Origin: Metridium senile
Taxonomy: Eukaryota > Cnidaria > Anthozoa > Actiniaria > Metridiidae
Length of the DNA stretch: 64,000 nucleotides
Assembly (NCBI GenBank): GCA_949775045.1
Contig: OX459105.1
Span: forward strand, 8,820,547 to 8,884,546
Reading direction: 5' to 3'
Positions 12,574-55,957 of the stretch are shown piece by piece. Each line of letters begins with the position of its first letter. Positions within the stretch are counted from its first letter, which is position 1. Under the pieces are notes generated by a model. It was given only the letters and a program-made list of their open reading frames with translations. It searched no databases and was not told the origin of the DNA. A program made the position numbers and the translations under genes.

Positions 12574-12640
12574 GGGGGGAAGGGGGGGGGGGGGGGGGGA
12601 GGGGGTTGGGGGTTGGGGTTGGGGGTTGGGTTAGGAGTGG
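12574..12640 (+). repeat. G-rich tract with GGGGTTGGGG repeats (G-quadruplex candidate)
   Basis: A long run of G is followed by a series of GGGGGTT / GGGGTT / GGGTTAGG units. It offers many four-G-run combinations for a quadruplex on the plus strand. It lies intergenically about 0.8 kb from the 3' end of the kinesin gene. From 11640 to 13418 the rest is AT-rich; the small frames at 12782-13003 and 13134-13334 show no recognisable family. Confidence 0.85.
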
Positions 12641-13417
12641 TTTTAACAACAAATTGAAGCCCAAAAAGCACACACATTACGGTAAAGATTAGTGTCCCTG
12701 TTGTCACACTTAGTTTTTGCCGAGATTCCAGGTCAACGCGTACGGGTGTTTTGATATCAGCTGGAATACACTTTCCCGTGTTTGATCTATTACATCAATG
12801 CTGAATATCTCGAGAACAAGTTGGGATACACCCAAAAACAATTAATCAAAAGTGCTTGGATGAATTTGTCCACTTCGAACAACAAATATCTCAACACTAG
12901 CCTCTATGTTTGTGACAAAAATAACGATTACAAACACGTAGAGGATTCGTTACCACAGTATGCCCATAATTCCTTTCCATCTTGCAATGGACAACCCTTT
13001 TGAAATTGGTGTTTAAGATCGATTTATATCCCTTATTTCCTAGCGTTGAGATCTACGTGCTGGTACATGTATTGCCTACTGCCAAACAGGCTGGCTGTTT
13101 TATTAGATTACAGCGTCTACTAGATAAATAACCATGCACGAAGATTTAAGTTATACACGTTTCGCCGGTCCTTCGTCTATCGTTGTTTACTATTTACATA
13201 CTTATATCAAAGTTAACTTTGCTAACTCTGCTTATATTAACTTTGAAAAGTGCGAGCCATTGTCTTGGCGTCGCATCTATTCTTTCGCGCGTTGTCACTG
13301 CTTGACTAAATATCGATCTGCATATATTTACTAACACTCATATGAATAAAAATAAACTTCATTTTAAATCAGTCGTGGAAGTTGTTTCAAAAGGGGTAAA
13401 ATTCAACCGGTCTGGCG

Positions 13418-13423
13418 TTTATT
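13418..13423 (-). terminator. Candidate poly(A) signal of the kinesin-13 gene
   Basis: AATAAA on the minus strand, about 46 bases after the kinesin stop codon at 13469-13471. The distance is short but possible; other AT-rich sites follow downstream. Confidence 0.4.
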
Positions 13424-13468
13424 AGTCTTTTAGCCGGTAGGACCTTTAGTCGAACTACTCGGGAGACT

Positions 13469-44993
<31,525 letters not shown>

Positions 44994-45300
44994 TCTGGCG
45001 TTTAAACCACTGTTGACCTTTTTTGGGCTGCTTCTAGTTTGCTTCTAGATAATAAATAAAGTCTTACATGGAGTATTTTAGAGAGTTTGAAACCGTACTT
45101 GAGCTTTCCGCTTGAACTGCGCCAAACAGTCAATGGCGGTATGAGCCCTCGTGCAACTCAACACCCTGGTCAGCGGATAGTATTTTGACTTGGTGAATGT
45201 AGGATTATGGGTAATAATATAAGGCAAAAATTCAGCAAAAAAATCACCTTTTTAACGATTTTAAACACACACAACACAGATTTGCAAGGACTCAGTTTTC
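44994..45300 (-). promoter_or_regulatory. Upstream region of the kinesin-13 start codon
   Basis: The sequence before the ATG at 44993 should hold the 5' UTR and core promoter. It is locally GC-richer (around 45100-45180, with CCGCTTGAACTGCGCCAAAC on the plus strand) than its surroundings. No TATA box is evident. A transcription start cannot be placed. 45300-46090 holds nothing recognisable. Confidence 0.3.
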
Positions 45301-46097
45301 AATCACGTTTTGCTTAAAGATGACGCTTGTCGAACATAAGCCGTTTTCCAGATTTTCCTGTTTTTTTTTCGCCGTGTTATTATTCCATGGCAATGCAGAA
45401 AAACTAAACGCATTCTACATGTTCTATATATAAAATTCATGGCTATAAAAATCGTTTTTGTAAAATTTCGCCAATTGTGCAGACACAAAACATTTTACAC
45501 ATTAATCGTTCATTGATTTATGAAGAAAATAGAATAACGTATATTTAAAATGTAAATTATCCGCTTACCCTTATTCACTGAGTTTTATTCAATTCGTTTG
45601 TCCACTCAGCGAGGCCTATAGATATGTTAGCTGAATACGTTTAGAAAGGTGTAAATATCTTGATGCTTCAAAGTGACTGGTTATTGCTCTGATGTTTTGT
45701 CAGTTCAATACAATATGGCGAGGAAGTGTCTGCGGCAATTCGGTATTTTTCTATCTACGCCATATTAGCGGTTAGATAAAATACGGTATGATTACCACAA
45801 CGGATTAATGTGAACCGCTAATAATCAATTGGAATAACAACTTGAAATTATGTAAAATGAACATCAACTTCATTTCAATTATCATTTATTTCTATTTATT
45901 TGATTATTTTAAAAATTCAATCAGTTTCTTGAACCAAATTACTGAGCAAAACACACAGGCTTACGTACGATTACAATTATTATTACTTTTGTCATCCATA
46001 ATCGATCAATAAGGACGACAAGACAAATGATGGTTGAGTTGAAGCTTTGCACTTTTACCGATATCGAGAGAGCTCTTTCCTGACCAACTTACTATCG

Positions 46098-46257
46098 AAA
46101 TCACTAGAGTGGTAAAATCCTTGTTTAAAATTCTGTCTCGTTTTTGTACCATGTGATCGCTTCTGGCCAATCATTTTGCTCAAAATTGGTCATGTGGTAC
46201 AAAAAAACACACCCCAAGGCCACATTTTCAACTGACATTTAACCACTCTAGTGATTT
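46098..46257. mobile_element. Short MITE with AAATCACTAGAGTGGT ends
   Basis: GAAATCACTAGAGTGGTAAA on the left; TTTAACCACTCTAGTGATTTTC on the right is its inverse. An inner pair is TTTTTGTACCATGTGAT / GTCATGTGGTACAAAAA. Intergenic between kinesin-13 and the first hydrolase. Confidence 0.8.
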
Positions 46258-46342
46258 TCATAATAATTGGAATTGAAACTGCTATAGGTAGCTTGATTTA
46301 GCGTACATGCATGTACATCGTTCTATTACAAGTCCCTAATTA

Positions 46343-46829
46343 AGGGAGCGTCCTTATTATTATTTCTGGTGGGGTAGGGAGTGGATTTTTAATGGGCTCG
46401 ATTCCAGGATCCTGGAATTAAGGGGTTATATGGAGGAATGGAAAAGGTCCTAGAAACGAGGTTGATGGACTTCTGGAGGCTTCTGAAGGAGGGGTTACCA
46501 ATTTTCCTGGGCAATGGAAGAATTGGAGGTTTTCACTATTTTGGCAACTGGCCCCATAAAGAGTAGCCTGCGTCACATCCGGACTTTTTCTCGGTTATTG
46601 CTACATAAAGAGGTACGTGTCATGAAAAACCAACCTCGTTCCCAGTTCAGATACAGATATATACAGACACTCCCCTCGGGGCTTTTCAGTGACTGTTTAC
46701 AAGTTCTCACGAGGTTGATGAATAACATGTTTAAGGGAAAATGAGGGAGGGAAAAACAATATTTGTATATGTGAAGCAAAGAATCACCCACCCCTACCCC
46801 ACCATAAGCTGATAATGACCGCTCCCTAA
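46343..46829. mobile_element. Element with GGGAGCG ends and GGTGGGGTAGGG inverted blocks, about 490 bp
   Basis: Left AAGGGAGCGTCCTTATTATT, TCTGGTGGGGTAGGGAGTGG; right CCACCCCTACCCCACCATAA, ATGACCGCTCCCTAA. The interior contains no family I recognise. Confidence 0.72.
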
Positions 46830-46969
46830 GCCAACCTAAAAAAATATTGATTTCTTTTGAATTCCTTCTTCTCGTACCCTGTTGCTTAAAAAAGGAAAGT
46901 GACTGCTAAAACTAATGTTGGATTTTGACGCCATGTAATTAGGGAGTAGCCATACTAGGTATCTTGATA

Positions 46970-47407
46970 GAGTGAAGACATTTAACCCGCGTGAAACAAA
47001 ATTAATTAGTCAAAGTGTAATAGTCAAATAGACACAAAAGATAAATATATCTTATTAGACAGTTTGATGTGTAATATGGCTGGATATTTTACGAGTGAAA
47101 CGCTTTATTTTGACGAGCCTCCGGGCGAGTCAAAATGCAAGTTAACGACTAAAATATCCAGCCATATTACACATCAAACTGTTTAATTAGTTATTTATTA
47201 TCCAATCAAAATGTTTTTTGTTCTTTTATAAAGCAAAATATTGTTTTACTTGAGGGCTTGATAGACGAGTAAAAATATCACTGGATATTTTTACTCGATC
47301 CAGTCCTATACTCCTGCGATATTTTTACTCGTCTATGACTAGTTGGATAATAAGAAGGTGTATTAGTCTAATATCTATTTCATGGGTTCAAGTAAATGAC
47401 ATCACTC
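46970..47407. mobile_element. TA-flanked MITE, family A, copy 3, split by a second element
   Basis: GAGTGAAGACATTTAACCCG at the left and TGACATCACTC at the right, with TA at 46968-46969 and 47408-47409. The body matches family A (AGTGTAATAGTCAAATAGAC; AAGGTGTATTAGTCTAATAT) but is interrupted from about 47046 to 47353. The insertion contains inverted pairs such as CAGTTTGATGTGTAATATGG / CCATATTACACATCAAACTG and ends GGATAATAAG. Confidence 0.85.
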
Positions 47408-47794
47408 TAGATCTAGGGTTTTGAAATTCAGTGACATAACATCATTACAAAACTGTAGGTACAAAAACTTATATTTTAATATTCATTCTCAATTTTGACC
47501 ATGTATATATCAAATTCAATCATTAAATAAATACTTTACTTTTAAGTAATTAGTTTCTATAAAGCAATGAAACTTCCACTCTCTATTTAGGATCAATATT
47601 CTTCGCTATATTGACTTTTATCTTTCAAATATTATCGGAGCTGTTTATAATTATACTACTCTGACTATAATGCAATCAGTTTCTGTTTTAGTTGCATCTG
47701 TTTTCCCATAGGTTGTCCAAGAAGAAATTAGTCAATATTAAATTAATGTTAAATTAGTATTATAATAAAATACTATTAACAATTATCATAAAAT

Positions 47795-48072
47795 TCTTGA
47801 ATAATCAATGAGAATTTTACAAAAGAAATCACGTCCGTGACGAGTTTCAGTGTAAATCTCATCCAGATTTCGTCCTGATTTACATAAGTTTCAACTTGAA
47901 TTTTCTTGGCCAAATTTATTTTTACCTTAATTGACAATTTTATTAAAATATGAAAGAACAATAACGTTGGACTTTCAAAAGTACTATAAAATCATTGTTG
48001 GCGTCCGATTTGTATGCGACTCGACGTTGTATATCGCATACAAATCGGCCGCTCATATTCTATACATTATAC
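47795..48072 (+). repeat. Dispersed repeat R2, copy 1
   Basis: Holds the family blocks TCACGTCCGTGACG, AATCTCATCCAGATTTCGTC, CTGATTTACATAAG, CAACTTGAATTTTCTTGG, TATGAAAGAACAATAACGTT, then an inverted pair GATTTGTATGCGA / TCGCATACAAATC and CGGCCGCTCAT. Between the two hydrolase-side satellites, intergenic. Confidence 0.8.
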
Positions 48073-48229
48073 TATATTATGTGATGTTATTGGACCAATC
48101 CACTATTTTGAATTTTGAAATAGAAAATATTTGTACAGTGATTCAAAACAGAATCCTCGTCTCTTTATAAAGGTTTTGTACATGTATAATAAGGAATTTA
48201 TTTGCTGCCAAAACACGCGCGTACGTGTT

Positions 48230-48757
48230 TTGACACACCTTTCTACGTCTACTCCGAGTGAAATACCATTTCACATGTTAATTTTTCTCACACAGGCGCA
48301 GATGTAGTGCCACACTCTGTTCGTCTAATTAAATTGATAAGCCATTTCATACGATATTCAACCCCTTCGTCTACTCCGAGTACTGATAAGCCATTTTATA
48401 CGATGTTTAGTCTAACACAACGCGCACGTGTTATGCCACGCCCTTTTGATATTCTCTGACTGTCATAAATCATTTCATTTGATATTTAGTTCCAGTCTAT
48501 TCAGAACACATGCGCACGTGTTATGCCACGCTCTGTTGGTTTATACTCTGGCGTTACAAAACTCAGTATTTTATTTGATGTTTAGTTCCAGTTTATACAT
48601 GGCACGTACACGTGTTATGCCACGCTCTGTTGGTCTACTGTGACTGTCATGAACCATTTCATTTGATGTTTAGTTCCAGTCTATACATAACACGTGCGCA
48701 TGTGTATGCCGCGCCCTGTTGGTCTACTCGGGGTGATAAACCATTTCATTAGATGTT
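48230..48757. repeat. Minisatellite of roughly 80-93-bp units overlapping a hydrolase stop codon
   Basis: About six units share ACACGTGCGCATGTGTTATG, CCACGCTCTGTTGGTCTACT and ACCATTTCATTTGATGTTTA, GTTCCAGTCTATAC. The landmark ATTTCATTTGATG falls near 48265, 48340, 48391, 48471, 48564, 48654 and 48741. The last unit forms the end of the coding exon 48724-48838. Confidence 0.88.
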
Positions 48758-51700
48758 GCTGTTAGGAAATCGTGAATACAATCATTGACGATCTCGGGCT
48801 CTTCTTGTTGGACCCAATGTGAGGCTCCATCTACATATCTATCGAAAAATAAAATCATTGTATCACTGAAAGCGTCGGTTATATGTAAATTATATCTCAT
48901 ACGCATTGGTAATTATAATAAAAGTTTATTGAAAATACTATCGCACCATAAACAGTAAATTGGCCATTGGCACGATGACGTCATTTTACTACCAGAATGC
49001 TTTACGAATTTTCTTTCTTATTCAAATTTTTCCAGTCATTACCTCTTGAGATACTAGACGTTCTAACATTCATACATCCAAAAGCTCTGCAGTGTTTGAC
49101 CATTATGAAGGCAGAAATGACTTTCTATATCAAATATATTTATCAAAATGATAAGATGTGTTGATCTGTAGTAAACATCTTTGCTAGCGAAGCGAGGCTA
49201 CGCTCATGGCGACACCGCTGGTTCGTGGGAATGTCGTGCTCATCTACGATAGGAGCTATTGCCTCAAATAATTATTAAACAAAAGAAAGTAGACAGAGCA
49301 TTCTGGACTTGGTAGTACATGACGCCAATATAACGGTATTGTGGTAAGCTTACACACACAAAAAGCTTATCAATTCGTAAAATCGATAAGATAGATAATT
49401 ATGAAATATGGTCAAACAAACAGACACAAAATGAACGAACAAAACAGATAAAAACAAAATGAATAAAATAAACAAATACAAAAATAAGCATCGTTAGTCA
49501 AAAATGTGATAATTTTTGTTGACTAACCTTATTGTTAAATTGGGAGCAAAGCGTTCCGTCCCCTCAAGCATTCCAGATTCAAGAGCACCGTCACCTGTAC
49601 CCTAAAAACAACAAGTAAACTAGCATAAAAATAACGTCTTCCCATATTAAATACGCAGGTGATTCTAGAAAATCGCGCGACATGATTGGTTCGAGAACTT
49701 CGTTCGTACTTGTTTGCCGTTGCGTTGCCGACAGCGCCTTTAAAGACACAAATTAACTATGTTTTCTTTACTAGATAGTTATATGTTATATATATATTTT
49801 TTATATTTTGGAGTAGTCACCTACGCATCTATACTATAAACATTTTCCCCTTGATAAATATATATTGCTAAGCAATGACCTCGACTTTGTCTCGGATATT
49901 ATTCACCGATATATATACACCTCGCCTTGGGTTCGGGTTAATGTCTGTCTTTCCAGATTTGCTTGATTTGCCACGTACAAAGGAATCACTAATCGAGGAT
50001 CCGTGCACAATGCTTAGTCGTTTGTGATAATCTATTTTTTTATGCACGGAGCCTCGTGATTAATTTATTCCTATTAAGGTAACAAAGCAAGGCTATCTCG
50101 AAAGTCGGATGCTACAACATGCGCAGCTAGCTTTGGGGGAAAGGGAATGTTATTAATTTTCCGCTTAGGCTTAAGGTTCATACTTCACAATCCTTACGCT
50201 TAAAGCAGATTTCGAATGACTATGAAAAGTTCACGACATTCTAGAAACATCACGGTCGCGGCAAGGCACACACACAGCACTGAGCTTTTCACAGTCATAC
50301 GAAATCTGCTGTATGTTTGAGTTGATGCTGATGCTGATAGTGATGATAATGCTAATGACTGTATCTACTAGTTCCTTAAATTATTGAGATCCAATCTTAC
50401 CCATATAATTAGAACAGGTTTTCTAAATCGACGGTTATATATGACATGGGATCCCTGTGGTCGATTTAGTAAGTTTCTAAAGTAGTTCAGCGGTGGAGTT
50501 ATTGCTCCTTTTCTACCAAATGCATATTTATAGGCTTCGATGTCTTCATCTGTAATCGCACCTGACCTCCTAACACCCTGCAAGACATATGAAAAATGAA
50601 TAAAACAATTTTATCATCATCATCATTATCATCATTTATCACCATCACTATCATCACTAAAACCAGCATTATCATAATCACTATTACCACTATCACTAGG
50701 TCATCAGATCAACATCACCATGACTATTGATCACTAACACATTCATCATCATCATCATCACTATTATCACAATCACCATCATCATCACTGACACCAACAT
50801 ATTTCTATAATAATCACTATTATCACCATCACTAGGTCATCAGATCAACTTCACCACCACTATCACTAGCACAATCATCATCATTGTCATCCTCACCATC
50901 CTCACCATCAGCACCTTATCATTATCATCAATAACATCAGTATTATTATCATTCTTATCGCCATCATCAGATCAACAACACCACCATGACTATCACTAAC
51001 AAAAATTATCATGATCATTGTCATCATCACCATCATCGTTCCCATCATCATCATCATCATCACCATCATCGTTCCCATCATCATTGTCATCATCATTCCC
51101 ATCATCATCGTCATCATCATTATTATCATCAATAACACCATCATTGTCATAAATTAATAATCATTATCGCTATCACCACATCCTGATCAGATCAACATCA
51201 TCACCACCACATCTAGTATCACTACTATCATAATCTTCATCATCTTGATCATCATCATCATCAAAATTTGTGTCTTACCAAACTATTGCCTCTAAAGACT
51301 TCATCTATATATTCAAAGTCATTCAACCAGATCCACAGCTCAGGAAGGTATGGTAGTTGAAAGAAAAACACAAACTGAAAATACAGTGAATAGGATAAAG
51401 GAAATTAGAAAATTAATCCAAAAAGATGGAATGGTATTTAGTGCTACATACCCATGACTTTAAAAGTTGTGATGGGTGTGTTACAGTGTACTTGTCAGCG
51501 CACCTGGAATAAAATTAATACAACATACACAATATGAATTTTGTGACATACATGCATACATCAATAATATAGATTAAAGAGCAAACCAGTTTCAGCTTAC
51601 AGGTCACAAATATAGTATACCACTCAGCCATATTATACATCAAACTGTCCATTTGGCAAATAGATATAATTACACAGCTTCACAATAGATTTTTTTTTTT

Positions 51701-54700
51701 TTACATGGATATAGTTTTATATAAAATAAAACCAGATGTGTTTGAATTGTTTAAATTGTCATTCCAGGAATGAACAGCTTTTGAATTTTTGTTCCAATGT
51801 GAGAAATTAATTTTCTCAACCTTTTTGTGACAAATTGTTAATTGACTTACATGGGGTGTGGACAGCTAAGCAGAATCAATCTTTCTACAAGCTCTGGGAA
51901 TTGATGAGCTAATGTCCTGTTTAGAAAACAAATAAAACCAATTACAGACACATATTAATACCAACAAAGGAAATTTAAAACAACTGCATTGTCTCACCAT
52001 CCAATATATCCACCAAAGTCGTGGCATACTAAGATACAAGATGAGAGACCAAGGCATAAAATCTAGAAAGAAAATAGGAAAAGAATAAAGATAATAATTA
52101 TTTGCAGATTTGTAATTTAGTACAATATGGATAATACGAATAATAGATTTATCCTGTCCAGTTCACGTGTTATCAAAAGTTCACTATATGCACTCCGCCA
52201 AACAGATTCATGGTAGTATGTTACTGCGATTTTCACAAACATGCGAACTCCAAGGCTCAAATACTGAACTCGTTTTTGTAGTTCCCGGCTACTTTCCGAA
52301 GTATCGACATTCAATATGGCGGAGTTTGAAAGGTTTGTTCATGATGTTGAAGAATTCTCAGAGGCCAAATATCCGTGAAACTCCTAGATTTAGAGGAGAA
52401 TTAGATCGTAAAGGAAGAGGGAGACCAAGTAAGTATCACAATACTTCTAAGTGAGAGGATTTATAAAACAAACGTGCTCGATCATTGCTTTTGTGGTGGA
52501 ATTTACACTTCACTTCAATCGAACTTCAAACGTTTGAGTATCCTCTAAATCTGGGAATTGTTTTGCAGCTATTTATTTCCTCTAAAAAAGTCTTCAAAAT
52601 CGTCGCAAAATCTTTCAAATTCCACCATATTGAATGTCGTTACTACCGAGAGCATCCGGGAAGTGTCGGAAGTTTGATTGACGGAAGCGAAAACTCATAA
52701 AACGAGTTCGGTATTTTAGCGTTGGAGTTCGCATGTTTGTGAAAATTGCAGTAAATGTATATAATAAAGGCATTCATTTGCATTTGAGCAAGCTTATTTG
52801 AAATTTGCTAGTCACGATGCAATGTCATTATTACTGTAATTGATATCAATTGATAAGGATTTGCATGAATATAGTTTCGAAATATTCATCAAATTGATAA
52901 CTATATTGTCTAGATCTTTAACATTTATAAAATAAATGATAATAATTTTAGCATTGAAATTATTGATGTTCTGTTTACTTACAACTTCTTTGATATCCTG
53001 TGTTACTTTATCCATTGAATAGAATGCTTTTTCCTCTGGATGATCTGATTCCCCATAGCCCCTAGATAAGAAAAATATAACTATTCCACAGGAAACCCAA
53101 AAGTAAAATGATTTTACACAGGAAGCCCAGAATATTTTCCTTTACACAGGAAGCCCAGAAAATGGGCGAACATGAGATATTCGTTTTTTTATGAGATATT
53201 TGATAATTGTTTTACCATTTGATGCGCATTTGATCATATATAACATGTTAAAATGCGCATTATAAGTATTAAACATTATTATTATCATTATTATTGAGAG
53301 CACTACCCTAGAAACTAGAGGGTTTTTTTATCTAGTATTTGTATTTATCATTTGTACATCTGTGTTCGTTATCCTCACAACCCATCAGATTTACAAACGC
53401 TAAAGCAAGTAGAAAATAACCTCTGGTACCCAGGGTACCATAGCACCTATACTGCAGAAAAATAATAAAAATCTTTTTTTTAAATATTTTACACTTTTGA
53501 AAAGCACAGGACCCCAAACATTTTAAACAAACATGTTACACAGGATTCCCAGTTACCAGCAAATGCCTAGACTCTTTACCTCAAATCAACAGCAATAACT
53601 CTGTAATAGTCACTTAGCCCTTGAAGCTGATATCTCCAAGAATACCAAAACTAAAAACAACAAATGAAGTGAATTAATTATAGAAAGCAAACTTCTAAAA
53701 CTTCTATTCCTAAGTGAAACTAATTAATTATATGGGTAACATGATGCATGGGTGCTTAGCAATGAGAGGACCGGGCCTTTCACCATGACTGTGACCTGGG
53801 TTTCATTCCTAGCTCAGGTGAAAAGTGAAATTTAGAGTCTCTCACATGCCACAAGGGTTTTTCTACAGTTCTCCTGATAGTTGAGTGTATAGAATATTTG
53901 AATGTAGTAAGGTCCGAGTGTGTAATGCAGAAACACACAGCCCCACAAGCATCAAGCTTTAAAAATTCTATCTTGTATAATAGACATTCTTGGATTATCA
54001 CAGATACGTGCCGTATGCACTGATATCAGTAGTAGACCAGATTTTGTATGATTTTGAAAAGCTTGATAAGTACCCCGTTTGACCTTCCTGCGACAGTGAC
54101 GTGTATAGAATTATGATTATGCCTTGCGTTCCTTAACTGCAGTTGTGCCATGATGAGCTTTTCATAGTCGCATGAAATCTGCTCTAATTGTTGCCTTGCC
54201 AGGACCCTATTTTAAAATCTTACTCATCTTCTACTTTTTGTTGTTGTATGGAGGATAAATACACCAAACATTCTATAATTTTGATATATATTTGGTTGCT
54301 TCTTCTAAATTGTATTAATATTTTTATCTAAATTTCACCATTTTGGGATTCCTGTGGTTTATATCGACAGCAAGTCCAGAATAAAAATATTAGCTTTAAA
54401 ATAGAAAGATATTTCATGACATCACAACACAGTATGTTAATTGAGCAGATCTATTTACCTCTGGGAAACCATGGAGACAAAGTATGACAGGGTTGTTCTC
54501 GTTTCCCTTGACAACATAATGGAAGACCAGTTTGGATGGGGTTTTAACGAAGCGATGCTCGCCATAACTATCATTCACCAAACAATCTGGAGCTGAAAGG
54601 TTGATGGATAAATGAATATATAATTGGATGGGTAACTCAAATATAAACAATTAAATAACTAAATGGATGGATGGATGATTGATTGATTGATATGCAATTC

Positions 54701-55957
54701 AATGGATTTATTTAACAATTATTTGCAGAAGGCTAAGTAAATCTCAGTGAATCATAACGGAGACATCAAGGTTATTATTCACCGATATTAACTGAGCCTG
54801 AGGTGGATAATTGTTTTAATAGTATAAATACACAGGTGATTATTTAAAAAACTAAAAATAACCAGCTTTTTTGAATAAAGACTGTTAATTTCCTATTTCT
54901 TAAAAGTACATGAAATGCTTTAGGTGATTATCTAAAAAAAGTGTGAATTTCTGGACCATGCAACCACAGTGCACAATTTTCTTTAATCACTTACAAGACA
55001 GTGTATATTTTATTCTAAAAGCAGATATTGAAAAATAAAATATTGAACAAATGAACAAGAAATCAATTAATATATCAATCGATTATAGACTAGCTAAATG
55101 AATTTATAAATTATATAGAGTTTACTTTGTATTTTCTAGTTTTGAATGGGAATAACTGAGTTCAAATTTATAGATTCAATACGGTTATACTGTCAAATAG
55201 AACACATTATCTTTAAAATACTGAGTGAATAATTTTCTGTTTATTAATATATAATTCATCAAAATATTTAAAATCCACCTATAATATGTTGCAATAAAAC
55301 GGAAATACATAAGTATTATGGAAAATCGTTTCAAATTCAAAAACGTTCTATCAAATAGCTCTCTTTAATCTGACCAAAACAACCCCCTACCCTCCCCCAT
55401 GCCACCCATGAAGGCCAAAATATTAATCATTGCATGCTCAGCCTAATATTTTCAAGTTTTCCTTGTATAACTTTCCCTTTAACACAGTATTCAACACAAA
55501 CTTATTCAAAGAGGCTTATTCGACCAAAAATTTAAGAATAGTTAAGTTTACTTAGCGAAAAGAAGCAATATTTTGAAACGATATATCACATGACCGAACG
55601 CAACTTATTGTTGGCTCCGTGGATTGATCTCCGTCATTTTACAGCCAAAAATCACAAGCTCCTGACATTAAAGGCTTTATTACGCATAACTTAGTAGATA
55701 GAAAAGATTTTGTGAAAAGATTATTATTAGAAAATTATGTAATGCCCCCTCAGTAAGTTTATAATTTGTGTACAATCAAGTACAATTTCTGCATGCTATG
55801 ACAAGTTTCACTCGTTACCTTTGAATCTTCTGTGTTTTCGCAGACTTAACGGTCTTTGTATAACGGTCCATAACACCCTTAGTAAAACAAGGCAGCCAGA
55901 AAAGAGAGCCAGAATATGTACGATGATAAACGTTATTATTTCGATCAGGAAATACAT
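48724..55957 (-). CDS. EPHX4: Membrane-anchored epoxide-hydrolase-like alpha/beta hydrolase, complete (11 exons)
   Basis: Exons in order: 55819-55957 (ATG), 54459-54592, 53580-53650, 52983-53061, 51998-52062, 51851-51916, 51452-51503, 51279-51374, 50401-50577, 49528-49601, 48724-48838 (TAG). Phases fit and give 355 residues; vertebrate EPHX4 is about 360. An N-terminal membrane segment (FLIEIITFIIVHILALFSG) is followed by basic residues, so the enzyme should sit on a membrane, probably ER. Motifs: oxyanion HGFPE, FWYSWRYQL, VIAVDLRGYGESDHP, nucleophile in CHDFGGYIGW (Asp), lid PPLNYFRN (Tyr), acid in GTGDGALESG (Asp), base in GASHWVQQEEPEIV (His). The catalytic triad is complete, so it is probably an active hydrolase of epoxides or similar substrates; the natural substrate is unknown. 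The last residues come from a minisatellite (48230-48757). It is the tandem paralogue of the gene at 57977-64000. Confidence 0.94.
49050..49270 (+). repeat. Dispersed repeat shared by both hydrolase genes, copy 1
   Basis: Contains AACATTCATACATCCAAAAG, GGCAGAAATGACTTTCTATA, TGATCTGTAGTAAACATCTT, TGCTAGCGAAGC, ATGGCGACACCGCTGGTT and ATGAGC-type ends. The same text runs in the opposite direction at 61190-61440. Here it is in intron 48839-49527 of the first hydrolase. Confidence 0.8.
50203..50310. mobile_element. Short inverted-repeat element, family E, copy 2
   Basis: AGCAGATTTCGAATGACTAT, GAAAAG is mirrored by CTTTTCACAGTCATACGAAA, TCTGCT. The core carries ATCACGGTCGCGGCAAGGCA. In intron 49602-50400 of the first hydrolase; an older GC-rich patch lies at 49660-49740. 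Confidence 0.82.
50600..51260. repeat. ATC-rich (ATCATCACC) simple sequence
   Basis: Degenerate trinucleotide sequence. Imperfect longer units such as TCATCAGATCAAC recur near 50700, 50835 and 50965. It fills intron 50578-51278 of the first hydrolase. The methionine-rich minus frame is an artefact. Confidence 0.88.
52221..52754. mobile_element. Inverted-repeat element whose two arms carry matching start-codon peptides
   Basis: TTACTGCGATTTTCACAAAC, ATGCGAACTCCAA at the left is mirrored at the right (GGAGTTCGCATGTTTGTGAA, AATTGCAGTAA), with ATG directly flanking both ends. Inside each arm, CGACATTCAATATGG leads to an ATG: left 52316-52378 reads MAEFERFVHDVEEFSEAKYP, right 52628-52569 (minus) reads MVEFERFCDDFEDFFRGNK. 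The left side continues in another frame to KGRGRPSK and a strong donor (CCAA then GTAAGT at 52431). In intron 52063-52982 of the first hydrolase. Confidence 0.75.
53735..53965 (+). mobile_element. tRNA-derived SINE, copy 6 (degraded)
   Basis: GCATGGGTGCTTAGCAATGA and GGTTTCATTCCTAGCTC stand for the tRNA-like head and B box. ACATGCCACAAGGGTTTTTC, GAATGTAGTAAGG and GAGTGTGTAATGCAG are family body text. In intron 53651-54458. Confidence 0.72.
54035..54183. mobile_element. Short inverted-repeat element, family E, copy 3
   Basis: CCAGATTTTGTATGATTTTG, AAAAGC at the left; GAGCTTTTCATAGTCGCATG, AAATCTGC at the right. More diverged on the left than copy 2. Confidence 0.72.
54593..55818 (-). other. 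First intron of the first hydrolase, no feature seen
   Basis: AT-rich sequence with GGAT/GATT short repeats near 54660-54690. No inverted repeats, frames or SINE text are recognisable in it. Confidence 0.6.

Noticed and set aside
12782..13334. Two plus-strand frames of 66-73 codons between the lectin and kinesin genes
   Set aside because: No recognisable family, no clear splice sites; length is expected by chance.
50908..51150. Methionine-rich minus-strand frame
   Set aside because: ATC-type simple sequence read in one frame.
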